Below are positions 1-7,731 of a stretch of DNA of 64,000 nt, piece after piece. The position numbers and the translations under genes were made by a program. Position 1 is the first letter of the stretch. Each line of letters starts with the position of its first letter. Under the pieces are notes generated by a model. That model was given only the letters and a program-made list of their open reading frames with translations, searched no databases and was not told the origin of the DNA. The stretch is from Heyndrickxia acidicola (lineage in GTDB: Bacteria > Bacillota > Bacilli > Bacillales > Bacillaceae_C): the NCBI RefSeq assembly GCF_001636425.1, contig NZ_KV440953.1, positions 2,368,847 through 2,432,846 of the forward strand, in the 5' to 3' direction.

Positions 1-346
1 GAACAGCTTCTGTAGTCAACCCTTGTCCATTATATTTCTCATCCAAGGAATATCCCATTGTACAGCTTTCCCACGCTCCCCAAACAACATTGCTCAAATT
101 AACCCTTCCAATGAGCAGGTTACTGCTATTTAAGAAAACACCAAAGCCGTAGCCTAATTCCATTTCCCAATTCTCTTGCAGCTTCTTTAGTGCTTCCCGC
201 TGGCCTTCTAGAGTGTAGAGCGATCTAGGAGCAATGGGTTCAAAAGGCTGAAAGAACTTACTATTACGTAGTTTAAAATCCAGTAATGGCTGAAGATCAT
301 CCAATGTTAATTTTTGAATATAGATACGGTCAGAAACCAATCGCAT
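1..346 (-). CDS. GNAT family N-acetyltransferase, C-terminus cut by window edge
   Basis: The open frame reads from an ATG at 346 to the left edge, giving about 115 residues without a stop. It begins MRLVSDRIYIQKLTLDDLQP and contains GYGFGVFLNSSNLLIGRVNL and then MGYSLDEKYNGQGLTTEAV, the acetyl-CoA pyrophosphate-loop region typical of RimJ/RimL-type acetyltransferases. The family moves an acetyl group from acetyl-CoA to an amine, often the N-terminus of a ribosomal protein. An AGGTGAG ribosome site at 351-357 supports the start. The last third of the domain lies outside the window, and the substrate cannot be told from sequence. Confidence 0.85.
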   Translation of the reverse strand, partial: MRLVSDRIYIQKLTLDDLQPLLDFKLRNSKFFQPFEPIAPRSLYTLEGQREALKKLQENWEMELGYGFGVFLNSSNLLIGRVNLSNVVWGAWESCTMGYSLDEKYNGQGLTTEAV

Positions 347-472
347 ACATCTCACCTCATGAAATTTTATTAAATGAACCTTCCTCTAAATTAACTGAGG
401 ATACAATTATACTGTTACTGTTCTACGATACCACTCATCTATTGATTAACACGTATGAATTCTCTTTAAATT

Positions 473-502
473 AAAAAAAAGGACGTATCCAAAACACACG
501 TC
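473..502 (-). terminator. Rho-independent terminator of the broken acyltransferase gene
   Basis: Read on the minus strand, GACGTGT pairs with ATACGTC (arms 496-502 and 482-488) and is followed by eight Ts (473-480). It sits just past the last recognisable codon of the pseudogene at 524. Confidence 0.55.
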
Positions 503-523
503 ACTGTCCTCTTTAATAATTTT

Positions 524-1500
524 TCATAACTTTAATTCAATGAATGACCGGGTATATTTTTTGGTAAAATAATTTCCCAGTAATAAGCAAATGATTCCTG
601 AAAAAATCAGCAGCAGCAAATAATTTTGCGAGTAACCATTAAGGGAGTCATCGAGCCTCTATCGTTTTAATAATAAAGCCATGCAGCAGATAAACTATAA
701 GGTTCTTTGCCCAATAACCGTTAATTTAAATTCTGCCTTTGGTACAAGCGATAGAAATCCGAAGGTTACATCAAAGGCAGTGCATATTGGCCTGCACGTA
801 TAAATCCATCCCAGAAATGTTCCTCCCCCATTCCCGCATAAGACTGTGAGCCTAACAGCCAGGGCACTGCATCCTTAGGAAAAGCAACTCCAAAAACCAC
901 TAGCGTCACTGAAATGATAGTCAGTCCCAGCGGAAGGGAAAACTTGGATTTTTCCAGATTTTTAATATGCTCCCTATCCAGTAAAAATCCAAATAAGAAA
1001 TAAGGGAAAAACACCAGGGTCCTTGACAGACTCAAATATCCTCCAATGTTCGGAAAATAACCTGCAGCAATTCCAACTGCAAAAGCAATGGCCAATCCAT
1101 ACCAGCGTAATCTTCCAAAAACAATAAGCAGCATGTTCCAGCAAAATAGACTTAATAAAAAGCATAATGTCCAATGCGGCTGAAGTAAATTAATATTAAG
1201 TTTTGCGTCGCCACCTTTATAATAGTAGAAAAACGAATAGATCACTTGAAAAATAATATAGGGAATTAGAACTATTTTAATAGATTTAAAGAAGAAGCCT
1301 TTTTTACGGTAGCCCTTCGAATAAAATCCGGAAATAAATATAAATGCGGGCATATGAAAAAGAAAGATGACTGAATACAAAGTGAATAAAATACTATCAT
1401 TATCTTTTAACGGACTAATGACATGTCCAAAAACCACTAAAAAAATCAAGATCAATTTAGCATTATCAAAGTACTTACTTCGATTCGTAAGAGAAGCCAC
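524..1500 (-). pseudogene. Acyltransferase-3 family membrane protein, broken by about three frameshifts
   Basis: A GTG start at 1500 follows GGAGGGG. The intact part is 244 residues: FVVFGHVISP-like N-terminus, HMPAFIFISGFYSKGY, and many hydrophobic segments, as in fucose/OatA-like acyltransferase-3 membrane proteins. After ALPLM there is a stop near 766, but the family C-terminus continues in other frames: GFLSLVPKAEFKLTVIGQRTL, then VYLLHGFIIKTIEAR, then NYLLLLIFSGIICLLLGNYF down to a stop at 524. At least three reading-frame changes are therefore needed. The normal protein would acylate a surface sugar or peptidoglycan. This copy looks non-functional. Confidence 0.75.
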
Positions 1501-2049
1501 TTATCCCCTCCTTGCTATAGCTTTAATGCTGTTTATTAACATCCCCCCTTCATAATCTCCTTTAATCTGTCATTCTATTTTTAAATTCAACTGAACTTCT
1601 CTCTATCTTCCGTTTTAACTTTATAATATCTGTATTACAAGAGGATTAAGGGACTGCCATTAGTATAAAAAGTCCTTTATTTTTTCGTTACAGGAAAATT
1701 AAATAGACAGGCAGCCTGTCTAAGTTTATTCACACTGCCTTAAAAATTTTTGTTTCTTAAGATACTTACAGCCTTTCTTACAAAAGGATCATGGAGCGCC
1801 ATAATTTTCATTGCAGTAAATGACCTGCAAAATATGATTATTTCGGCTTGCTGAAAAATTTGATCACGTTTGATGGATACTAAAAACCATAAAAAAGAAA
1901 TCAATGAACAGAAAATTTTGTAATGAAGATAAAAGGTCAATGAATAGGTTGATAAAGAAAAGGAATAAATTTTTCATATAGGCAATATTTTTTTTATAAT
2001 ATCAATGTTTGGTATAATTATATTTATAAATAATGAAAGGAGCGAACAA
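1501..2049. other. Intergenic region with no supported gene
   Basis: AT-rich gap between the divergent acyltransferase pseudogene and the YitT gene. A 66-codon frame at 1740-1940 (minus) has no ribosome site or family signal. Nothing else was recognised. Confidence 0.5.
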
Positions 2050-2934
2050 ATGACAGAACTCGAGAAGTTGAATTACAGGCACAGATCGTTGTCCAAATCA
2101 AAAATTCTTAAAAGAGCCGTTGCCATTTTCATTGGAGCAGTTATTATGGCTGTCGGTTTGGAAATCTTTTTAATTCCTAATAGTGTAATAGACGGGGGAA
2201 TTACAGGGGTTTCAATTATGCTAGCCCATCTTACAGGTCTTCCACTAGGTGTTTTTATCTTCATACTAAACCTGCCATTTTTCTTCCTTGGCCGTAAACA
2301 AATAGGAAAAACATTTGCGATTTCAACTCTTTTTGGAATTGCAGTTCTCTCCTTCTTTACTGCATTATTTACACCTATTCCTCCATTTACAGATGATATT
2401 CTGTTAGCGACTATTTTTGGCGGTATCGTTGTAGGCGTCGGTGTCGGAATTGTCATTCGATTCGGAGGCGCTCTGGATGGAACCGAAATTCTTGCTATCC
2501 TGCTTAATAAAAAATTTCCTTTTTCTGTTGGCGAAATCATTATGGTGATAAATGTTTTCATCTTAGGAATAGCAGGCTTTGTGTTTTCATGGGATCGTTC
2601 CATGTATTCCATACTGGCTTATATTATTGCTACAAAAACTATTGATGTCGTAGTACAGGGACTGGATGAATCCAAATCGGCCTGGATTATCAGTGATAAA
2701 GCAAAGGATATCGGAGAAACCATACTCGCTCGGCTAGGCCGCGGTGTTACTTATCTAAACGGTGAGGGAGCCTTTACCGAAGATAACAAAAAAGTAATTT
2801 TCTGTATTATTAACCGACTGGAAGAAGCCAAATTAAAAACCATCATAGAAGAAATAGATCCTTCTGCTTTCCTGGCAGTAGGAGACATTTCCGAAGTGCG
2901 TGGAGGCAACTTCAAAAAGAGGGATATACATTAG
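2050..2934 (+). CDS. YitT family membrane protein (DUF161 + DUF2179)
   Basis: 294 residues. Start ATG 2050 is chosen over an upstream frame-open ATG at 2005 because GAAAGGAGCG lies just before it. The N-terminal two thirds hold five or six membrane segments with the conserved motif IPNSVIDGGITGVSIM (about residues 38-53). The C-terminal soluble third (SAWIISDKAKDIGETILARLGRGVT onward) is the DUF2179 domain. YitT proteins are common in Bacillus, where several paralogues exist; the transport substrate and role are not established. It stands alone, with a repeat array directly after its stop codon. Confidence 0.93.
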   Translation: MTELEKLNYRHRSLSKSKILKRAVAIFIGAVIMAVGLEIFLIPNSVIDGGITGVSIMLAHLTGLPLGVFIFILNLPFFFLGRKQIGKTFAISTLFGIAVLSFFTALFTPIPPFTDDILLATIFGGIVVGVGVGIVIRFGGALDGTEILAILLNKKFPFSVGEIIMVINVFILGIAGFVFSWDRSMYSILAYIIATKTIDVVVQGLDESKSAWIISDKAKDIGETILARLGRGVTYLNGEGAFTEDNKKVIFCIINRLEEAKLKTIIEEIDPSAFLAVGDISEVRGGNFKKRDIH

Positions 2935-2936
2935 TA

Positions 2937-3087
2937 GAAAAGCGGAAAGCGCCCGTTCAGAGACGTACAGACTAGTCGGCCTCGACTGAGATAATGGAAA
3001 CACGAAAAGTAATAGCTTTTCGATGTTGACTTATCGTAGGGAGAGGATGGGTTGTCTGCTAGTCTCTGGGCGCTTGGAGCTGGACAA
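2937..3087 (+). repeat. Dispersed hairpin element, copy A (family R0)
   Basis: 151 bp beginning GAAAAGCGGAAAGCGCC and ending GCGCTTGGAGCTGGACAA. The ends and inner arms (GCGCCCGTTCAGAGAC near the left, GTCTCTGGGCGC near the right) pair into a long stem. It is first in a head-to-tail array of three. Confidence 0.85.
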
Positions 3088-3089
3088 TA

Positions 3090-3213
3090 GAAAAGCGGAA
3101 AGCGCCTGGTTATCGTCGACCAGCATAAGATGATCCAGACAGGAAGGTTTGCTCTTTAACCTTCTGGCTGGATTAGCTTATGACTCGAGACGATGGCGCT
3201 TGGAGCTAGACAA
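3090..3213 (+). repeat. Dispersed hairpin element, copy B (family R0)
   Basis: 124 bp with the same ends as copy A but a different inside. The arms GCGCC...ATCGTC and GACGATGGCGC pair, as do GCATAAG and CTTATG, so the stem is kept while its sequence differs from copy A. Confidence 0.8.
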
Positions 3214-3215
3214 TT

Positions 3216-3280
3216 GAAAAGCGGAAAGCGCCCGTTCAGAGACGTACAGACTAGTCGGCCTCGACTGAGATAATGGAAAC
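3216..3280 (+). repeat. Truncated hairpin element, copy C (family R0)
   Basis: The first 65 bp are identical to the first 65 bp of copy A (2937-3001), then similarity stops abruptly. The right half is missing. Confidence 0.8.
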
Positions 3281-3359
3281 ATTTCCGATATTAATTAACA
3301 TCTCCTCCGAACAGATGCAATTATTTTAGCAGAAATAACTTCAACAGACCGGCAAATAA

Positions 3360-3392
3360 AAAGGCCCCTTTCAAATTTCGGAAAGGGCCTTT
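3360..3392 (-). terminator. Terminator of the YceI gene
   Basis: On the minus strand AAAGGCCCTTTC pairs with GAAAGGGGCCTTT across a short A/T loop and runs into TTTTTA. It lies 11 bp past the stop codon. Confidence 0.85.
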
Positions 3393-3402
3393 CGATGTCT
3401 AT

Positions 3403-3933
3403 TTACGCTTTTTGTGCTTCAATTTCAATGGTGATGTTGACCTTGCTTCCAAGTAATACTCCACCTGTTTCTAACGCAGCGTTATACGTTAACCCGTAAT
3501 CTTCGCGGTTAATGGCTCCACTTCCGCTAAATCCTACCTTCTCATTTCCCCATGGATCTTTTGCTGTACCTTCATACGTCACCTTAAAGGTTTCCGGGCG
3601 AGTCACCCCATGCAGGGAAAGGTCCCCTGTAACATTATATTCCCCATCATCTGTTTTTACTATTTTCGTAGATTTAAAGGTCAATTTTGGATAATTTTCA
3701 ACATCAAAAAAATCAGCGGATCTTAAATGATTATCACGATCGGCATTTCTTGTATCAATACTTGCAATATCGATGACAAATTCAATATCTGCAGTTGTTA
3801 AATCCTCCGGTTCTGCATCAATTGTTGCTTCAAAGCTTTGAAAATTTCCTTTTGCTTTCGCAATAACTAAATGTTTAACGGAAAAATCAATACTGCTATG
3901 TACTGCGTCTACTGCCCATTTTTGTTTTGTCAT
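3403..3933 (-). CDS. YceI family lipid-binding-like protein
   Basis: 176 residues. Start ATG 3933 (MTKQKWAVDAVHSSIDFSVK) is preceded by AAGGAGGTC; an upstream in-frame start at 3975 has no such site. The sequence carries the YceI pattern throughout: WAVDAVHSSIDF at the N-terminus, HLRSADFFDVENYPKLTFKS in the middle and NREDYGL near the end. The family forms a lipocalin-like beta barrel that binds polyisoprenoids or similar lipids. This one has no signal peptide and is probably cytoplasmic. It is divergent from the HxlR regulator at 4127, and its promoter carries an ACTTAC-N5-GTAAGT operator shared with the dioxygenase at 9713-10567, which points to thiol or quinone stress control. Confidence 0.92.
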   Translation of the reverse strand: MTKQKWAVDAVHSSIDFSVKHLVIAKAKGNFQSFEATIDAEPEDLTTADIEFVIDIASIDTRNADRDNHLRSADFFDVENYPKLTFKSTKIVKTDDGEYNVTGDLSLHGVTRPETFKVTYEGTAKDPWGNEKVGFSGSGAINREDYGLTYNAALETGGVLLGSKVNITIEIEAQKA

Positions 3934-4003
3934 TTTTAATGACCTCCTTAGTTTAACAGTTATAAGTGGTTTCACTAGCCAATATTCTATATAATTAAAA
4001 CCA

Positions 4004-4050
4004 ACTTACTTTATGTAAGTAAGTATACATATGATAACAAATTGTGTAAA
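4004..4050 (-). promoter_or_regulatory. Promoter of the YceI gene with HxlR (YodB/CatR-type) operator
   Basis: On the minus strand: -35 TTTACA (4050-4045), 17-bp spacer, -10 TATACT (4027-4022), followed at once by the perfect dyad ACTTAC-N5-GTAAGT (4004-4020). Its core TTAC-N5-GTAA is the consensus I recall for the B. subtilis YodB/CatR repressors. The same layout occurs at 10592-10638 and, with one weak half-site, at 5742-5788. Confidence 0.8.
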
Positions 4051-4126
4051 GTAATAAAATTGAAAAAAGTAATTATTTTTATATTATTGGTTTAATAAGG
4101 TATAATGGAATCCAGGAGTGATATAT

Positions 4127-4453
4127 ATGAATCAATCTGCCATTTGTCCAAGATTTGAAAAGGCAATGAATATCTTGAGCCAAAGATGGACTGGACTAAT
4201 TATTTATCAGCTGCTGATTGGACCGCAGCGTTTTTGCAACTTAGAATCTGCAACTACTATCAGTGCACGCGTCCTCTCAGAAAGGTTAAAGGACTTAGAA
4301 CATGAGGGAATTATAAAGCGGGAGGTTTTTCCAGAAACACCCGTAAGAATTGAATACTCACTCACCAAAAAAGGACTTGCATTAGAACCAATTCTTAAAG
4401 GGATAGAAAGCTGGTCACAGAACTGGCTTGAAATAGAACCTGTAGAGGAATAA
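4127..4453 (+). CDS. HxlR/DUF24 redox-sensing repressor, YodB/CatR-like
   Basis: 108 residues. ATG 4127 follows AGGAG (4114-4118); a GTG at 4118 overlaps that site and is less likely. The winged-helix domain spans the whole chain (RFEKAMNILSQRWTGLIIYQ, then ARVLSERLKDLEHEGIIKRE, then TPVRIEYSLTKKG). A conserved cysteine near the N-terminus (Cys7 in AICPRF) matches the redox cysteine of YodB and CatR, which detect quinones and diamide by thiol oxidation. A second cysteine lies in RFCNLE. It is divergent from the YceI gene. Its own -10 is probably TATAAT at 4101-4106. It is the natural candidate for binding the shared operators at 4004, 10592 and perhaps 5742. Confidence 0.9.
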   Translation: MNQSAICPRFEKAMNILSQRWTGLIIYQLLIGPQRFCNLESATTISARVLSERLKDLEHEGIIKREVFPETPVRIEYSLTKKGLALEPILKGIESWSQNWLEIEPVEE

Positions 4454-4483
4454 ACCGATTTGTCCTACAAGACAATCGGTTTA
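4452..4483 (+). terminator. Terminator of the HxlR gene
   Basis: AAACCGATTTGTC pairs with GACAATCGGTTT (one bulged base), followed by ATTTTTAA. The stem begins at the stop codon. Confidence 0.85.
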
Positions 4484-4531
4484 TTTTTAATATTGGCTTT
4501 TTATTTAACTGAGCTGTAAAAAGTGCTAATT

Positions 4532-4566
4532 AAAAAGTCACCATTCAAATTGAATGGTGACTTTTT
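4532..4566 (-). terminator. Terminator of bdbD-bdbC
   Basis: AAAAAGTCACCATTCAA pairs almost perfectly with TTGAATGGTGACTTTTT. It directly follows the bdbC stop on the minus strand. Confidence 0.88.
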
Positions 4567-4568
4567 GA

Positions 4569-4985
4569 TCAATGCATAGACTTTTTAAATTGTTTTCGCA
4601 ATAAAAACATGCTCACAGTAATAATAATAAATCCAACTAAAGCCAGCAGAGGTATTGTAATAAAGCCCAGCCAATTAATATATTGCTCTGTGCAGGGAAT
4701 TCCAGATTTGCAAATTTGTACTTCTCTCATAAAAGGAATCTTTTGAATGCTGTAATGATAGAGAGAAATCAACATTCCAATACCAGATAACGGCATTACA
4801 TACCGGTATACACGAAAATCCCTTTTATAAACAGCAACCCCCAGAATAAAAACGAGAGGATACATTAAAATCCTTTGATACCAGCACAGGGTACAAGGAA
4901 CAAAATTCATGACTTCACTAAAAAACAGGCTTCCTGACATCGAAAAAATGGCAGCAATCCAAGCAATCCCCAAATATTTGCTCAT
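4569..4985 (-). CDS. bdbC: Disulfide bond formation protein B-like membrane quinone oxidoreductase
   Basis: 138 residues with four membrane segments. Two cysteine pairs are visible: Cys31-x-x-Cys34 in PCTLCWYQR and Cys92/Cys98 in QICKSGIPC. This is the DsbB/BdbC layout, in which electrons from the partner thiol oxidase pass to membrane quinone. The start codon directly abuts the bdbD stop (no gap), so the two are translated as a coupled pair. The likely job is reoxidising BdbD outside the membrane. The length equals that of B. subtilis BdbC. Confidence 0.95.
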   Translation of the reverse strand: MSKYLGIAWIAAIFSMSGSLFFSEVMNFVPCTLCWYQRILMYPLVFILGVAVYKRDFRVYRYVMPLSGIGMLISLYHYSIQKIPFMREVQICKSGIPCTEQYINWLGFITIPLLALVGFIIITVSMFLLRKQFKKSMH

Positions 4986-5681
4986 CTACATACCCTTCTC
5001 TTTCGCCTTCTTGTTTACCAGGTTTATTAGGTCACTGTAGGATTGTCCTTTAAATAGTTTGCCATCAACAAAAATAGTAGGAGTACCGTCTATTTTAAGT
5101 TTATTAACATAGTTGATGTCTTTTTTCAGTGCCGCTTTATATTTTTGCTGTTTGAAGGCTGTAACCACTTTTTGAGTATCCTTATCTCCAGCGACATCCT
5201 TCAAGGTGTCTTGGAGAAAATTTAAAGAATAAACGTCTGTGCTTTCATATTTTGATCCATCAGGCTGCTTTTCATAAAGATGATCATGAAACTTCCAAAA
5301 AGCAGTGTTCCCTAACTCTATATAAACGGTTTCTGCAAATTGGGCCGCACGAGTTGAATCCCTATAAATAAAAGGATCATTCATAAAATAGTATTTTGCT
5401 TTTCCAGTTTGGACTAAATCTTTTATAATATCAGGAAAAACTGTTGCATTGAAATTTTTACAAACTGGACATTTATAGTCTCCAAACTCCACGATATTTA
5501 CTGGAGCATTTTTGTTTCCCAAATAAGGTTCATTATTATAATTGAAAGTTGCATCCTGATGACTGGCAGAATTGACCTTTGCCAATAGGATGATCGTACC
5601 GATACAGACAACGACTAATCCTACCATCCAATAAAAAAATGCACGTGATGATTGATTTTTATTTTTCGTTTTATTCGCCAT
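4986..5681 (-). CDS. bdbD: DsbA-like membrane-anchored thiol-disulfide oxidase
   Basis: 231 residues. A short basic N-terminus is followed by one membrane anchor (about residues 15-36). A thioredoxin fold then carries the active site Cys71-Pro-Val-Cys74 in FGDYKCPVCKNF, and the cis-proline loop GTPTIFVDG lies near the end. The domain faces the outside and puts disulfides into secreted proteins; BdbC reoxidises it. GGGTG precedes the ATG. Its promoter (5742-5788) resembles those of the YceI and dioxygenase genes, with one operator half-site degraded, suggesting present or former membership of the same regulon. Confidence 0.95.
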   Translation of the reverse strand: MANKTKNKNQSSRAFFYWMVGLVVVCIGTIILLAKVNSASHQDATFNYNNEPYLGNKNAPVNIVEFGDYKCPVCKNFNATVFPDIIKDLVQTGKAKYYFMNDPFIYRDSTRAAQFAETVYIELGNTAFWKFHDHLYEKQPDGSKYESTDVYSLNFLQDTLKDVAGDKDTQKVVTAFKQQKYKAALKKDINYVNKLKIDGTPTIFVDGKLFKGQSYSDLINLVNKKAKEKGM

Positions 5682-5741
5682 TTTTTCACCCTTTTTATAT
5701 CAATTTTATCAGACTGCCTCTATAGTAAGCAAAGCGTGATG

Positions 5742-5788
5742 CCCTGCTATTAGTAAGTAAATATATTATATCAATCCTATTACGTCAA
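5742..5788 (-). promoter_or_regulatory. bdbDC promoter with a half-degraded HxlR operator
   Basis: On the minus strand: -35 TTGACG (5788-5783), 17-bp spacer, -10 TATATT (5765-5760). Just after it lies an intact ACTTAC half-site (5758-5753), but the opposite arm (5742-5747) matches only three of six bases. The -35 through operator region aligns with the 10592-10638 promoter nearly base for base. Confidence 0.7.
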
Positions 5789-5981
5789 GGATAGAACATA
5801 CCCGGAATCTTCTTTTTGGCGGAGCATATTTTAAGGAATAACTCCACTGGAATGAGAGAACTAAGTGTAATTTTTTTACATTATTTAACTAAATAATTTC
5901 TATTTTACTGGGAACACTATATAAATAAAGGTAAAAAAAGTATATTATATAAGTAATATTTCCTTGGAGGTGAAAAAGCAT

Positions 5982-6119
5982 ATGGACCAAAAGGCGTTTT
6001 TTTATGATGGAAGCTTTCATGTTGAAGAAACCTCGAATGAGGAGACTGTTACTCCTTCTCCATTTCCTATTACCGACGAAGTGCGCAAGAATCTGGCAGC
6101 AAATCCTTTTTCCTTCTAA
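5982..6119 (+). CDS. Small protein of 45 residues, unknown function
   Basis: ATG 5982 is preceded by TTGGAGGTG at good spacing. The product starts MDQKAFFYDGSFHVEETSNE and ends RKNLAANPFSF. It is acidic in the middle, with no membrane segment and no cysteine. A plausible Rho-independent terminator follows at 6158-6187, so the gene makes a compact single-gene unit between bdbD and the azoreductase. I do not recognise the family. The strong ribosome site, balanced composition and terminator argue that it is translated. Antisense frames across the same stretch lack such signals. Confidence 0.65.
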   Translation: MDQKAFFYDGSFHVEETSNEETVTPSPFPITDEVRKNLAANPFSF

Positions 6120-6157
6120 TTGACTGAATAATAAATTTATTAGCGAGTTTGGTTTAT

Positions 6158-6187
6158 GGCTGCCTACACAAAGGTAGTCCTTTTTTT
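6158..6187 (+). terminator. Terminator of the 45-residue small ORF
   Basis: GGCTGCCT pairs with AGGTAGTCC (one bulged T) across a short loop, followed by seven Ts at 6181-6187. Confidence 0.75.
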
Positions 6188-6282
6188 GTATTTGTGTGTG
6201 AGAAAGTTTTAAGAACAAGCCAGATCTAAAGGGACTAAACTCCTAATATATTTGATAATAATTTTTCTACAGAGTTAATCTG

Positions 6283-6330
6283 TTGACATAGCTTTTAATA
6301 TGGAATATTATTATCTTGAATTAAAGATAA
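6283..6330 (+). promoter_or_regulatory. Azoreductase promoter with MhqR-type operator
   Basis: -35 TTGACA (6283-6288), 17-bp spacer, -10 TATTAT (6306-6311). The dyad TTATCTT-N6-AAGATAA (6311-6330) overlaps the -10 and the start of transcription. It resembles the MhqR box of B. subtilis (ATCT...AGAT arms around an AATT centre, recalled from memory), and azoR2 is a known MhqR target. Confidence 0.7.
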
Positions 6331-6420
6331 TTCATTCCAAAATAAATTTTGGAGGTTTATTTTGTTACCCTTTGTGACAAAATAAATTATCAAATTGATA
6401 AAAGAAAGGTGTCGAAAGTA

Positions 6421-7056
6421 ATGACAAAAGTACTATACATCACAGCACATCCACATGATGATAGCGTATCTTACAGCATGGCTGTTGGTAAAGCATTCAT
6501 CGAGAGCTACAAAGAAGCAAATCCAAATGACGAAATCGTACGAGTGGATCTTTATAAAGAAAATATTCCACACATTGATGCTGACGTATTCAGCGGATGG
6601 GGCAAGCTTCAATCAGGAAAAGGATTTGAAGAGCTTTCTGCTGACGAAAAAGCAAAAGTTAGCCGTCTTTCTGAATTGAGCGAACAATTCGTTTCTGCAG
6701 ATAAATACGTATTTGTTACTCCTTTATGGAACTTCTCCTTCCCTCCTGTTATGAAAGCTTATTTAGATTCAGTTTCTGTTGCAGGAAAAACTTTCAAGTA
6801 TACAGCAGAAGGTCCAGTTGGTCTCTTAACAGATAAAAAAGCGATTCACATTCAAGCGCGCGGCGGCTTCTACTCTGAAGGCCCTGCAGCAGAGTTTGAA
6901 ATGGGACATCGTTACCTGAACGTAATCATGGGCTTCTTCGGTGTACCTTCTTTCGAAGGAATCTTTGTTGAAGGCCATAATGCACAACCAGATAAAGCTC
7001 AAGAAATCAAAGAGAACGCAATTGCTCGTGCAAAAGACGCAGCAAAAACATTTTAA
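6421..7056 (+). CDS. azoR: FMN-dependent NADH-azoreductase
   Basis: 211 residues from ATG 6421 ([20 protein letters not shown]), preceded by GAAAGGTG; in-frame upstream codons back to 6349 lack a site. The flavodoxin-like fold shows [19 protein letters not shown] (flavin site), the GPVGLL strand and [20 protein letters not shown]. The family reduces quinones by two electrons using NAD(P)H and also cleaves azo dyes, protecting against quinone and thiol stress. The upstream MhqR-like dyad and the nearby HxlR-type quinone sensor fit that role. It is closest in kind to AzoR2 of B. subtilis. A terminator follows. Confidence 0.93.
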   Translation: MTKVLYITAHPHDDSVSYSMAVGKAFIESYKEANPNDEIVRVDLYKENIPHIDADVFSGWGKLQSGKGFEELSADEKAKVSRLSELSEQFVSADKYVFVTPLWNFSFPPVMKAYLDSVSVAGKTFKYTAEGPVGLLTDKKAIHIQARGGFYSEGPAAEFEMGHRYLNVIMGFFGVPSFEGIFVEGHNAQPDKAQEIKENAIARAKDAAKTF

Positions 7057-7081
7057 TTGGTTTAATTACCCATTAATGCGT

Positions 7082-7112
7082 AAAAGGACAGGCTAAATCC
7101 TGTCCTTTTTAT
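7082..7112 (+). terminator. Terminator of the azoreductase gene
   Basis: AAAAGGACAGG pairs with CCTGTCCTTTT across a CTAAAT loop, followed by a T run. Confidence 0.88.
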
Positions 7113-7119
7113 TTTTATT

Positions 7120-7290
7120 ATAAAGGCTCTTTTCATATACTTTGTTGCTATTGGAGACAAAAAAATCATTTTAATATATATTCAGTATTAAAACTTGTGA
7201 ATAGCACATGAAAAGATGTCACGAAGATAGACAACGTAAGAAAAAATCATTGTACGTAAAGTAACGGCCTATGCGAAAACAGCCATTATA
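7120..7290. repeat. Dispersed element, family R2 (AAGGCTCTTTTC...GAAAACAGCC)
   Basis: The left part reads AAGGCTCTTTTCATATACTT then TGTTGCTATT; the right part reads AAGATGTCACGAAGATAGAC and ends GCGAAAACAGCC. Matching pieces occur at 8425-8465 (inverted), 12333-12378 (inverted), 30465-30545 and 62778-62950. It is non-coding. Confidence 0.65.
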
Positions 7291-7553
7291 AAATTTTTTA
7301 TTCTTAAAAATTCAACCAATGTAGTCTCAGTTTAGCTTCAGCGGCTAGCTTATTTATACGTCTCTTCCTTCCGATAAGTCATCATCAGCTCGTGAACTTC
7401 CTCGTCTAAGGAAGTTTCCTACAAGAAGCAAAGGGACGACGAATCCCCCCTCTCGCTTTCAAAAGCTGGAACCTTAACCGATAATCAACCACCAAAACGA
7501 ACAGAGCAATACCCAAGTCTAAGTAAATGGCCATTGGTAATGTAAATCTAACG

Positions 7554-7690
7554 TTGACTGGAGCTAAAGGCACGAGACTCCTGCGGGATCAACGGTAAGG
7601 GGAGACCCCGCAGAAGCGCAGCGACGAGGAGGCTCCACTACCGCTCCGCGGAAAGCTAGTGCCTGCAGCGCAAATCAACCAGCAGAAAGA
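7554..7690. repeat. Dispersed GC-rich element, family R1
   Basis: Contains GAGACTCCTGCGGGATCAAC, then GGGAGACCCCGCAGAAGC, then GAGGAGGCTCCA, CGCGGAAAGC and AAATCAACCAGCAG. Pieces of the same series recur at 49969-50080, 60394-60715 and 62537-62700. It is far richer in G+C than its surroundings and non-coding. Confidence 0.7.
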
Positions 7691-7731
7691 CTACGAAACG
7701 TACACCAATATGCAAGACGCATAAGCTATTC

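Noticed and set aside
1740-1940. 66-codon minus-strand frame
   Set aside because: No ribosome site, no recognisable domain, AT-rich intergenic sequence.
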